Positions 46,941 through 57,112 of a stretch of 64,000 nucleotides of DNA are shown here, in pieces. A program made the translations under genes and the position numbers. Every line of letters starts with the position of its first letter. The stretch's first letter is position 1. Under the pieces are notes generated by a model. It was not told the origin of the DNA, made no database searches, and saw only the letters and a program-made list of their open reading frames with translations. Origin of the DNA: Terfezia claveryi (lineage: Eukaryota; Ascomycota; Pezizomycetes; Pezizales; Pezizaceae); the NCBI GenBank assembly GCA_015179025.1, contig WHUX01000006.1:558001-622000 (forward strand), in the 5' to 3' direction.

Positions 46941-47488
46941 ATGGCAGGACGCTCCTCCAATTTCTTCCAGTGACGTCGCCTTGAGCGTTCTGCTGACACA
47001 ACTCCGCCCTTGACAGCCTGGATACACCTCTAAATTTGGCCCAAAGTAAGGAGCGACCTGTAGTGTGTCCCTATCCCAGCAATACAGCTGCTAATGCCAC
47101 TTTCCCACAGGCTGAAGCCCGCTCCACATCTCTTCGGATTCACGGCCAGGGCCGCTGCCCCATAGTGAGTTCTCCAATTCGTCAAGCCCATTCGGTCAAA
47201 CCCCGCTGACCCGGTGCAGCGCACTTGCTCTTGGTGGCTTCGGTGCCGTTGCTGGCTTCGCTGCCATCTTCTTCCTGGAAGGAATCCCTCGCGTCCAGCA
47301 GGATATATTACAGGTATGGCGTTCTACACCTCGCTCTCTACCGAATTGACCCAACTAACCCCGAGAACAGAAGGTTCCAGTGGTTGGAAGGTACTGGACT
47401 GGTAGAGAGATCCCAGTTTCCGATAACGTATGGGCCCCACTCCAATCGGCTCAGCGCAATACTAATTCTTACTACGTAGCCTTTCTAA
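46941..47488 (+). CDS. QCR10: QCR10, subunit 10 of the cytochrome bc1 complex
   Basis: Small inner-membrane subunit of respiratory complex III. Exons: 46941-46969, 47017-47045, 47111-47164, 47220-47313, 47371-47427 and 47480-47488; about 90 residues. The product contains NFFQ, PGYTSKFGPK, LKPAPHLFGFTARAAAP, then the single span ALGGFGAVAGFAAIFFL, the conserved EGIPRVQQDILQKVPVVGRY, and the C-terminus VSDNPF, a QCR10 hallmark created only by splicing the last intron (GTATGG...CGTAG, CTAAT). One junction is odd: joining exon 1 to the 29-nt exon 2 with GT-AG borders loses one base of frame, while skipping exon 2 keeps frame. Either a one-base error, a non-canonical border, or an alternative exon is involved. 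The RBR ligase gene follows 280 bp downstream on the same strand. Confidence 0.85.
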
Positions 47489-47767
47489 ACCATTCTGGAT
47501 GATTGGGAATCCGTGGTAGAACTGTTAGCAAGTGGCATAGACAAGCGATGTATATATCCATACTATAGACGATATACCGTTGCAGCTACCCCTTTTTCAT
47601 TCTACACAATACTCCACAACAACTTCCCCGAATTTTGTTGTTATGAGCTGTAAACTCCATGAGGCTTATTTTGCCAAGAATCAGGTACAGCACCTATATA
47701 TTTACATAGACTATGAACAAACCCAGTCGCATTAGCTCGTCTGTCAGCTAGAACTATTCCTTCTCCG

Positions 47768-49887
47768 ATGTTTTCGAACTTCTTTTCATCAATCGCCCGT
47801 GCCTCTTCTTCTTCGAATAGCCAGGGTCCGCCAGCCGATGATGTAGACAAAGATGCCGAGTTGAACGAATATCTCGAAATTCTAGCTCAGGTGTTTCCAG
47901 AAGCAGATGTCGACGATATACGAGATCGACTCTTGAAGTCCTCTGTTGAGTCTCGACTGTACCTTGTTACGGAAAGTCTATTGATCATACCATCCAAGGG
48001 AGCTCGACTAAATGCAAGGGCAAGGTTAGAGCCTGCTGAGAAGTTCAGGTCACAGAAATATCAAACAGCTGTCAAGAACCTTCTGTATGTATCGAAATCT
48101 CATTTTAAGCTGTTACCTTGCTCATGTATATTCAAAAATAGACAAACCGAATTCAAAGGTCTTTCAAAATCGACGATCCAAGCGGTCATGATGGAGACTA
48201 ATCATGACTACCGGAAGAGCAGAGCTACTCTCACTAGAATAGCTGCAAAATCATGGAGGTTTTCTGTTTCTGCGTTCTTTCGACGGAAAAAGCCGGAAGC
48301 TGTCAATGTCGTTTGTGAGCAACATGCTACAGGCTGTGAGGAGCTTGATGCAGAGCTTCGTGAGTTAGGGATGGACAAAATTGAGGCCCAGATTGCAGAA
48401 GATCGAAAAAGTATGATCAACAACATCCTTTTGGTGTTCCCCGGGTTATTTTCCTGACGTATCTTCCTTCTAGTATCAGCATTGCTGGATGAAGCGGAGC
48501 ATGCTGCTGCCTCAGAGCTTGTTGGATGCGAAACATGCTATGGGGACTATTCCTGGAACGAAATGGCAGCATGCTCAGTGGGCCATTTCATTTGCTATGG
48601 GTGCCTCACGAGAAGCGTCCAGGAAAACCTATATGGCCAAGGGCAGAGTATGGTGGGTGCAAAGTCATCCATCCGTTGTATCTCCGCCGCAGCTTCGCCA
48701 ATTTGTGATGCATGTATACCTCCAGAAATACTAGCGAACGTTATTCCGGAAGATATGCTCCAAGCTATGGAAGAAAAGGTCGCCACAGAGAACCTAGACC
48801 ATTCTGGCATGAGCCTCGTACGCTGCCCATTTTGCTCCTATGCAGAAGCGGATGAGCTACAGCCGTACTGCATACGACAATGGGCCAAAGTATGTGGAAT
48901 ATTTGGTTTATTGATGCTTTACATATATATTCCAGAGCCAGTATTCTCGACCCTCGCACCTCTCTTCTTGTTCGCATATTTCATTACACCATTCTTACCG
49001 AGAGACTCAAGCGGAATTGTACTAGATACAATCAAGCTGATCTCGCTTCACAGACATTGGCAGAATGTGGTACGGAGGATACAGCTGAAACGGAGAGGGA
49101 CATTATTCAAATGCCGTAACGAGCGGTGTAAACGGGAGTCATGCATTGGGTGTAGTAAAGAATGGACGGCGTTCCATAAGTGTTTTGAAAAAGAGGAAGA
49201 TAGTGTGAGAATCCATGTTGAGAAGGCAATGGCGAACGCGGTCAAAAGAACGGTATGTATATCTTTGCATCCCGGGACTAAGAGGGTGAAGCGGCGAGAT
49301 AGATTTACGCTTGAATATGCTGACCATTAAAAAAATCCAGTGCCCAGTATGTCGTATATCATTTGTCAAGGCGGACGGTTGCAATAAGCTCACTTGCGTG
49401 TGTGGATATATTATGTGGTCAGTATTCCCCTATCGCCAGTAGTCCATCCTGTCCCATTAATTCCACGTATTAACCATCCATAGCTACATCTGTCGGGCCG
49501 ACATCGGTAAAGAAGGCTATAAACATTTCTGCCAACACTTCCGTCAAGTCCCCGGAACCGCCTGTGTGGATTGTGACAAATGCGATCTCTACGTTCAAGA
49601 AGACGAAGAAGCAGCTATTCGAGAGGCAGCCATGAAAGCAGAAAAAGAATATTTTAGGAATCATGAGATTCCTACTACTTGGCAGTATAATAATGACAAG
49701 ATTGGCTCCGTTAGATTGAATAATAGATTAGGTGAGTTCAATGTGCATTACCCACATGACTGATGGTATGCTAATGGTATCCTTGAGGGATATAGTATGG
49801 CTGGATTCGAGTAAGCTTCGGGAGTACTTTGATTTAATCTTGGAAAAGATTATAGCGGATGTAAGGGATCCGACAGTGCCGGTATAA
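47768..49887 (+). CDS. RBR (RING-IBR-RING) E3 ubiquitin ligase, RNF216/TRIAD3-like, with hydrophobic insert
   Basis: Six exons: 47768-48084, 48142-48410, 48474-49252, 49341-49417, 49484-49731 and 49796-49887; 593 residues, all phases consistent. The N-terminal part has VFPEADVDDIRDRLL and SRLYLVTESLL, seen in fungal RNF216-like proteins. RING1 begins CETCYGDYSWNEMAACSVGH near residue 214. The IBR begins LVRCPFCSYAEADE (about 313) and resumes FKCRNERCKRESCIGCSKEW (about 409). RING2 has CPVCRISFVKADGCNKLTCV and CGYIMCYICRADIG, including the Cys expected to carry ubiquitin, then HFCQHFRQVPGTACVDCDKC. Between the IBR halves lie about 90 extra residues with two membrane-like stretches (VCGIFGLLMLYIYI and TLAPLFLFAYFITPF), suggesting membrane association. 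Intron 1 is 57 bp and has no stop, so it reads through. Confidence 0.9.
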
Positions 49888-51429
49888 CCTGTGCTGCATA
49901 ACCCCAATTACCCTGAATCCACTACGTTTGCAGCACTATCATACCAACACATCCAATGGCTCCTGGAGTTACTCTCCTTGTTACTGGGTTTTCTTTTCCT
50001 ATCCCGCGAGGCGGTGAAAATTTTCATCTCATCGGTAGCAATAAGTAGTTAATAGTATCTGAAATGGAGTGTGGAGCATACTATCTATTACTCCTGCTTC
50101 CCCAAATGTTATTACTCTAAATGGGCGTTTGTTTTTTGTGTTTATGAAAATGGGGGGGGAGAAAAGAAAAAGTATCAACTTTCTGTTTTTGTTTTTTTCT
50201 GTAGTCTTCCTCTCTCTCTGCCGCTTCCGCTCGAAAAGCAATAGAAGCAGATGATATTCCAATATCAATCCAGCCTGGTGGGCACATATCAATCTAATCC
50301 ACAGGCGTTTGTTTTGAAACTGAAATTGAAACTGAACTGCATGATTACTCTGTATATGCAAGCCATTATGGTCAACTGTCCCCATCTACTGTAGCCCTGT
50401 TACAAATCGCGGGGCGGGCTGGCGTGGGGGCCCAAAAGGCGGCGGGAGAACTAGGGAAAGAAAAGTCATTTTACTTTTGGATTATGTACGAGTAGGTAAT
50501 TTACCAGTTTACCATGTATATACCAAGGGAGGGGGGGGGAAGGGGATCCCTTGCCTCTGCTTCTTCTACAAGGTTGGGCCCCGGCCAAGATAAGAAGAAG
50601 AAGGAAATAGGAATAAACAAATAAACAAACGTGTTACTTGCGGCCCAAAATGGAATATTGTATGGGTGGGAAGTGAAAGGAGATGAGGGTGAGCCATGAG
50701 CTCGCCGTTTCGATTTGATATCCGATATATCGGAAATGCGCCAATCCAAGACTAATCTTCAAATATCGATACAATTAATTTTGCGGGGTTCGTGTAAAGA
50801 AGGGGGGGGGGGGGGGAGAGATGTGGGGCTGCACCGGGGTTATGTGCGTGTCCAGTTTTTTTGTTTCTTTGTGAGGGGAGTTGGGGGAAAGTTGGGGGCG
50901 GGGGGGGGGAAAAGCAAATATCTATGATGATGATCTGTATACCTACCGTACTTAGTTTGCTGGTGATAAGTTGTTCGCAGTTCCAAACCCAATTATCGTC
51001 ATCATCAAACAAACTTATGAGAATACGCGGGCCAGTCGCAAGTAGTACTGTAACTGTATGTATGTATGTATGTATGTATGTATGTATGTATGTATGTATG
51101 TATGTATATATGTATGTATGTATGTAGTATGTATGTACACGCATCATGTCTAATGTAACCTACCGAGGGCTGGCCAGGTGAAACATGAAGAAGAACCGTT
51201 CTTACATTTCTCATAGGTAACGGAAATAGTTTCCAAAAGAGGTAAAACATATTTCATCATGTTGCCAAAAGTGTCAAAATCTCGCAATATAGAACCGTGA
51301 GCCGCACGCAACATAGGGGCTCTGAATATCGCAAGTTCGCAAATGTATGTGTAAATTACAGTGACGTCGGCTCGGTACCTACCGCAGACATAAGTATCTA
51401 TGAGTAGGTGTATATTGAACAGCACTAAT
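49888..51429. other. 1.5 kb intergenic region with G-runs and a (TATG)n tract
   Basis: G-runs near 50529-50537 and 50802-50816 and a long TATG repeat. Open frames across the repeat (poly His-Thr-Tyr-Ile) are artefacts. No gene is seen. Confidence 0.55.
51057..51126. repeat. (TATG)n microsatellite, about 70 bp
   Basis: About 17 GTAT units with one TATATA interruption near 51105. Confidence 0.92.
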
Positions 51430-51437
51430 AAAAAAAA
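51430..51437 (-). terminator. Pol III T-run terminator of tRNA-Ser copy 1
   Basis: Eight A on the plus strand, that is T8 on the transcript strand, nine bases after the tRNA 3' end. Confidence 0.8.
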
Positions 51438-51445
51438 GGAATATA

Positions 51446-51549
51446 CGTCAAGGACAGGATTCGAACCTGCGCGCCCAGAAGGCATCCGCTAACTTTCTGA
51501 GTAATCTCAGAATAGCAGGCGAACGTGTTAACCACTCCACCACCTTGAC
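51446..51549 (-). tRNA. tRNA-Ser(GCU) copy 1, with a 22-nt intron
   Basis: Minus strand. The 7-bp acceptor stem GTCAAGG/CCTTGAC is closed, with discriminator G. A D-arm region GTGGAGTGGTTAACAC, anticodon stem TTCGC/GCGGA, long class II variable arm (ATGCCTTCTGGGCGC) and T-loop GGTTCGAATCC are visible. The loop CTGCTA is followed by a 22-nt intron at the canonical position after base 37, so the anticodon is GCT. The long variable arm and anticodon identify tRNA-Ser decoding AGC/AGU. The intron contains a perfect 7-bp hairpin, TTCTGAG with CTCAGAA. Confidence 0.93.
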
Positions 51550-51984
51550 TGGTGATACTTAATTCCCAAAAATAAATAATATCATGCCCAAAGAAAATAA
51601 ATGGATTCATTCATGCATATCGCCCCGTTTAAATTTCAGTACATTAAGAAAAAACCATGTGTATTATCTCTATTATATGTACATCCATTTAGAAAAGTAT
51701 CCGGGACGCATAAACGTGGGCGCGGCTAGCATGGGCTGCATGCAAGGGCGCGGCTATTCTATATATAGCCGGCAGACGAATGAAGAATAGCCGCCCGCCA
51801 AATATCTGAATACAAGATGCAATCAAAAAATCCATCTCGACCTAATATCAGTACTTAGTAGTATATCACCTATTAGCCCTAATGACAGCTGCAGTTCGGG
51901 GAGGCATAGATTAGTATAGAGACTCAAAAAAAAAAAAAAAAAAAATGCCGGAATTTCCTTCAGGCAATTCTAATGGTCGCCGCA

Positions 51985-52660
51985 AGATTTAACTCTTAGT
52001 CACTCCCATAGCATAGAATGTGCAGGGTCTCACATACTTTCCCCCCCTTTTCTACGAGGATACTTCTACATACTCAATAAGATTGAGATCTGGTAAATAT
52101 GGAGGATGAACAAACCATATTTTTTTTTTTTTTTCGAAAAATGCAACTATTTGTTTTTGTTATGCGAATGGGAGGATTGTCATGCTGTGCGTGTATTGTT
52201 ACAGGACCCAGAATTCCCTACGCATACATTTCTTCCCTTACCTACTGTAAACTCGAAAGAAATGGCCCTCTGATGATATTCTAAGTTGCATTATTCTGCC
52301 CGTCAAGTATTGCTGTAAAATCATGTTTGCCCTGAAAGCAATCCAGATTCATAAGTAGTAATATCTCGAGCTGTTCTAATTAAGGAAAAAATTGTATAGA
52401 GTAAAACCATAGGTAACTAAATTATACCTATACTTTGGTAGTGTAGCAGATTCTAGTTCAATTCGCTTACCAGCCGAATGAAATATCTATATTGTGCTTT
52501 ACTTACTGTTTTGCCTCTTTCTACACTCCTTCAAATCACTCCTTCAAAGTCATCTTCCGTCAATCATTTCTAGATGTTCACATTCCATTGGTAATCATGT
52601 TCAGGCCGTGCCAGATATGCATACTGTACAGCCCACTCTAGCTGCGCCCACCTCTATGCG
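51985..52660 (-). pseudogene. Tc1/mariner transposase fossil
   Basis: Minus strand, several frames. AQLEWAV and LTEDDFEGVI near 52550-52650 match the start of the DDE domain (family pattern LEWA...W...V.FSDE). DNPPIRITKTNSCIFRK near 52140-52185 and HPPYLPDLNLIEYV near 52069-52107 match the conserved end with the third catalytic residue region (PPYSPDLNPIE). Several stops and a T/A homopolymer interrupt it. Terminal repeats were not identified. Confidence 0.72.
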
Positions 52661-53174
52661 TGCAATATATGGGATTGTATATATGTATACGGAGTACATG
52701 TATATGTATCTACCAGATGTCCCCACAAGAGGAATATCATACAATATTACTGAAGATATAATCCAAAGGGTGTTTTGAAGCATAAGATCTAGCTAGAACC
52801 AGATAATTGTCATTAAACCCATGAATGTTCCCATTTTGAAATGACTACATCAGTTCTTGTACTAGATTCACATATTCGCGGACCAGCTGAATAATATCTA
52901 TCATGATGGGTATCAATAATTTTGGCACTCAAATGCTGGCTTCGAAGACTACTCACTACTCAATCTATACCAGTAGCTATAATTGAGTGATACCCACATT
53001 ATTTACAGCTTCTTTAATATCACCCTACGATTTTACTGGCATATTTCCCCATTTTCTAAGAAAAAAGTTCAGCGGAATAATACAAGAATCAGAAGGGTCA
53101 TATTGCAACATTGGATTACGTAACGCAAAGAGGCACGTGATAAAAAACGAGTAATAAGAAAAACGAGTAATAAG

Positions 53175-53179
53175 AAAAA
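53175..53179 (-). terminator. Pol III T-run terminator of tRNA-Ser copy 2
   Basis: T5 on the transcript strand, five bases after the tRNA 3' end; a second T-run follows within the GAGTAATAAGAAAAAC duplication just beyond. Confidence 0.65.
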
Positions 53180-53183
53180 CAAA

Positions 53184-53285
53184 CGTCAAGGACAGGATTC
53201 GAACCTGCGCGCCCAGAAGGCATCCGCTGACTTTGCTAAACATAGCAATAGCAGGCGAACGTGTTAACCACTCCACCACCTTGAC
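53184..53285 (-). tRNA. tRNA-Ser(GCU) copy 2, with a 20-nt intron
   Basis: The exons are identical by eye to copy 1 (acceptor GTCAAGG/CCTTGAC, loop CTGCTA, T-loop GGTTCGAATCC). The intron differs in length and sequence: 20 nt with a 6-bp hairpin TTGCTA/TAGCAA. The anticodon is again GCT. The two copies lie 1.6 kb apart on the same strand with a transposase fossil between them. Confidence 0.93.
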
Positions 53286-53503
53286 TATAAGGATGTAATA
53301 ACTTTGGTTCTTTAAAATATGTATCGACATGGGCAAGCGCAGCACCAGAAACCAAAAATCCTTTCTCACTCGATTTAGATACCCCACTCCAACCCCAATA
53401 ACCTACCCCTCCCCATACTCCCCTCCATCACCACCCCCATACCCACCAAACCTATCCAGACCCTGCTCCTCATAACCCACCGCCTGCTTGAATCCAATCC
53501 AAC

Positions 53504-55216
53504 TCAACCCTCATCTCCCCAAGCAGCAAGAACCCCTTCTCTACCGTCCTTCCCATCCTCATCCTCAGAAACAGCGAATTCCCGTTTCCGTTTCCGTTTC
53601 CTCTGGGATTTCAGCGGAGATATTGGTAGTGTCTGTTTTCGGAGTTGGGAGGAGCTATGGGATAGGTTGGTATGCTCCGGGTCGGGCTGGGGGGGGAAAG
53701 GTGTAGATGGCGTGGGCGACAGGGGTTGTGACTGTGATAACTCTGGGGTACCGCTGGGGTCGGTGTCTGGGAGGTATTCGACGTCGCTGATTCCATTCTG
53801 TAAAAAGCATAAGCGAGGCTTCAGTGGATTTATTTTTATTTCTGGACGCCTACCTCGTTAATAGTCACGGAAATGATTGGCCCATCCTCATTCTCATAAC
53901 CAACACCTCCAGCTTTTAAGATACTTATGTATCGGATTGAGGTTGCGGTTTGGGGGAATTCCAGGGTATCGGCAGGGACATGGTGGCGGAAGATAAGTAA
54001 GCGGTTCGTAAAGGCGTTTGTCCAACTAGGGTTGGCTTCACTAGAGAATATAGGTGTTAAAACCAAGATAGAGCTCAGAGGAGTAGGAATTCGGTGATTA
54101 GCAGCAGTTCTGGGTTAACAGACCTACAGCAGGCTGCAGATATGCGCCTGCTCCGCGGATGATCCGGGTAGTGAGTTGATTCAACACTAGAACCTTTTCA
54201 CGGGCCCTAGTCAGTTCCCAATATCCTAACTTAAGTTACGAAACAGGACATACCACGATATCCCTCATTCCCGCCACCTTCCCCAAACCTTCCACCAAAT
54301 CCACCATAATCCCAAACCTCCTCACACCGGGCTGGACCCTCCCCGCTGCTCCTACGTTTTTCCTATCTAAGAACTCCCCGTCAATACCAGGCGGAAAGGC
54401 GATAGAAAAGAGTGTAGAGATGTTATCAATCACTAGTGCGCCTGTGCCAGATTCCGGGAAGGTAGATGGAGATGTCGGTGTATATTGAGGTGGGTGGAGG
54501 ATGATAGCTAGGAGATGTGCGAGAGTGGGGCATTTGATGATGCGGAGGGAGTAGAGGGTGGAGTGAGGATCTGGATCGCCGAGATGGGTGAGTATGGAGA
54601 TGATCCTGGCGATGGGAAGGGGTTGAGCGGTTTCTATGCGCATAGGTTAGCGATAAAGGAAGAGCGCATCGCATTGCATCGCACCTATCCAAGTGACCTT
54701 CTCCCCCGCTAAAAGCGCATTCGCAGTGACTTGTATCCTGTGCGCCCAATATCAGATCCTCTTCCTGTCAATAACTCCTGTGCAATGTAAACTGGTCACA
54801 CTTACGCAAATGCCGTCTTCCCACTGCCCGGTGGCCCACACACCTCCGTCAACTTCCCCTTCGCAAGCCCTCCCCTCTGTATTTCCTTCCCGCCCTCCTG
54901 CGTACTAGTTTCCACACCCAAGGAACCTAACGTAACCAGCCGCCTAGTGTAGCTCCTCAGAGGGGGGTTAATCGCATACAGTCTATTCCCAAGCAGACTA
55001 TCGAGGAGCTTTGATCCCGTACTGTGTTGTGACCGCTGTGACTGCTGTGCATTGAGAGCTTGTGAGGCGGAGAGGGTCGGGAGACGGTCTAATACGCATA
55101 GTCATCATTGGCATCGTCCCTGAGGATAATGCCAGCACAAGCATGAAGAGAGTAAACTTACGCCGAGACGCTGCAAGAGAGGACGATGGAGTGTTGGATT
55201 GGGTGAAGCGACTCAT
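53504..55216 (-). CDS. RAD51 paralog, RAD55-type recombination protein
   Basis: RecA-fold ATPase expected to assist Rad51 filament formation. Seven exons: 55216-55162, 55088-54806, 54737-54685, 54633-54254, 54193-54124, 54035-53854 and 53797-53504; 438 residues. The N-terminus RLPTLSASQALN and the segment IQRGGLAKGKLTEVCG lead into Walker A GPPGSGKT at residues 103-110. Walker B is GALVIDNIS near residue 200, followed by LVLNQLTTRI. The C-terminus is Pro/Ser-rich with a probable NLS (SQRKRKRKREF) and an acidic patch. The exon 5/6 joint is the least certain: donor GTCTGT at 54123 and acceptor TGAAG at 54036 keep frame. RAD55 rather than RAD57 is preferred from the N-terminal motif, from memory of ascomycete proteins. 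The gene is divergent from the MOSC gene. Confidence 0.82.
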
Positions 55217-55543
55217 TGCGAAGTTGCTTGGGCGCGATGGAGCGGCAAGCACTTGACGTGGAGCGCTGGTGCTTGCAGACGCCAAGCAATTTGCAGGTTC
55301 CCTTTTCGTCGTCCGGGCAACTCACGTTTGTTTATTGTCTACTTAGGTATGTACGAGACTACGCACTACCTGAGCGGGAGCCATCCAAACGAGAGGGAGA
55401 CCCTGGCAGGCCCTGCCAAGCGGGAAAACAAAACATAAAATGCAGCTGCAAATAATTGAGGCACAAGCGGTGTATGTGGGCTTCCTCAGGCGGTTGCCAC
55501 TCTGCCTTTCTATCGCTTCTATCGCCAACTTCCGGGCAGAACA
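55217..55543. promoter_or_regulatory. Divergent promoter between the RAD55-type and MOSC genes
   Basis: 327 bp between divergent start codons. No specific element was recognised; inferred from layout. Confidence 0.4.
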
Positions 55544-57112
55544 ATGGCGGGAAAAATTACCAGCGTCCGCGCAGAGTCGAGCATTCCACTGCTGCTCACC
55601 ACCGCCTCGGTAGTTTCCCTCGTCGGTGTGATAATTTGGCAAACGATACGGCTTATCTCGCCGCCGATCGAGCCGGATGCACAGCAAGTTGGAACTTCAT
55701 CAAATGTGCTTACGGTGGAGAAGAGCAACCTTAGCGACTATACAGCCCAAAGTGAAAGCCCGGATTCGTGGAAAGTTCAATCATTATGGATATTCCCTAT
55801 CAAGTCTTGCCACGGAATTGAGCTGAAGGAATCACGGGTTGTCAGTACTGGGTGGGTCACACTGCAAAACTTGGTCGCCAAAGAAGATCTTTCTGATTAT
55901 ATGGCCACAGCCTAGAACATGACCGTCAATACACCTTTGCCGAGAAGAAGCTCGACCCTAAAACAGGAAAAGAAGGATGGGTCTTTATAACACAAAGACA
56001 GTATCCAGCTCTTGCAAGAGTTACAACCCAGTTCAGAAGCCAGAAGGATGCAGCTAGCGGCAAAATCCTGGAGGTGGGGTACCCTGTGAAGACATGGCTG
56101 AATCGGTGGATTTCCATGACCGGTGAAACCATGAAAACATTCGAGCTACCGCTGGAAGCAAGGTGGGTTGGGTAGTCATACATTCCATTCGAGCCGCCAG
56201 CTAGCTAACAGACCTAGTGAAGAGGAGTTGGCCCAATATCCCTCCGAGTCAGTCCGAATATGGAAGGATGTGGTAATAGCATGGTGAATTTTCTCTCGAA
56301 AAGCCTCGCTTCGTTATGCTGATGCCGTGCCCCAGTAACATGACTGCATTGGTCCCCTCCGGCTTTGCTCAATCATTTGGCGCAAAACACCCAATTGCTC
56401 TTTTCAGGTTGAGTCCACCCCATTTCCGAGAGGTCTTCAGATGTGCTCCAAGGAAGGCAGAGATAGGATATCAGCCCGTCACTGCCTTTGCCGACGCTGT
56501 AAGTCTAGTCATCCACTTGGGTCCCTCAAGAGCCGCCTAATGTGGTTTCAGTACCCGATTCACTTGATCAATCTGGCTTCCGTCAGAGATCTGAACTCCC
56601 GTCTGGAAGATTCGCTACCCAAACTTGATGCGATCCGCTTCCGCCCAAACGTGATATGTTAGTCAATTCATTCCCCGAGCCTACCAATGCCGCTGACTTT
56701 TATGTGTGGTGTCTGGACCGTCTGCGTTTGAGGAGGATGCATGGAAGCGCATCTCACTGGGGGATAAAGAATATTATACCTGTGCGTCATTATTTATTCC
56801 ACTTTCAGTTGCCAATTAATAATTTCTACCAGCTTGCCGAACTGTCAGATGTAAGATGCCTAATGTGGACCAAGACACCGGCATACGGCACTTTGCAGAA
56901 CCAGATCGCACAATGCGTAAGTACAGATGTATTGATGAAGGTAATAAGTTAAACGCTTGTTTTGGAATGCAAGTGGTTCCCGCGGCAGAAAGTAAGCACC
57001 CTCTCAAACTGATTGGAAGTCTTTCATACTAATAGGCGCAGAGGGATTCATCCGCGTAGGTGATTCGATTACGGTGTTGGAAACGGGGGAGCACTACTAT
57101 ATTGACCAATGA
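55544..57112 (+). CDS. MOSC-domain protein (mARC/Mo-cofactor sulfurase C-terminal type), one splice site irregular
   Basis: Molybdenum-cofactor-binding domain protein, related to mitochondrial amidoxime-reducing component. Exons: 55544-55851, 55911-56162, 56218-56283, 56336-56498, 56552-56657, about 56705-56781, 56833-56991 and 57036-57112. Residues 13-35 form one membrane span (IPLLLTTASVVSLVGVIIW). The MOSC N-terminal barrel follows: VQSLWIFPIKSCHGIELKES, GLEHDRQYTFAE, FITQRQYPALARV. The MOSC core has EVFRCAPRKAEIGYQPV, YPIHLINLASV, RFRPNVI, SGPSAFEEDAWKRI, then CRTVRCKMPNVDQDTG, TMRKYRCIDEGNKLNACFGM and GFIRVGDSITVLETGEHYYI. The cofactor-binding Cys (CRTVRC) is present. Between exons 5 and 6 no AG acceptor lies where the frame requires it, so this is either a non-canonical junction, an error or an inactivating change. 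Confidence 0.8.

Noticed and set aside
50752..51250. Frames rich in His-Thr-Tyr-Ile or Met-Tyr-Val-Cys
   Set aside because: They are translations of the TATG microsatellite.
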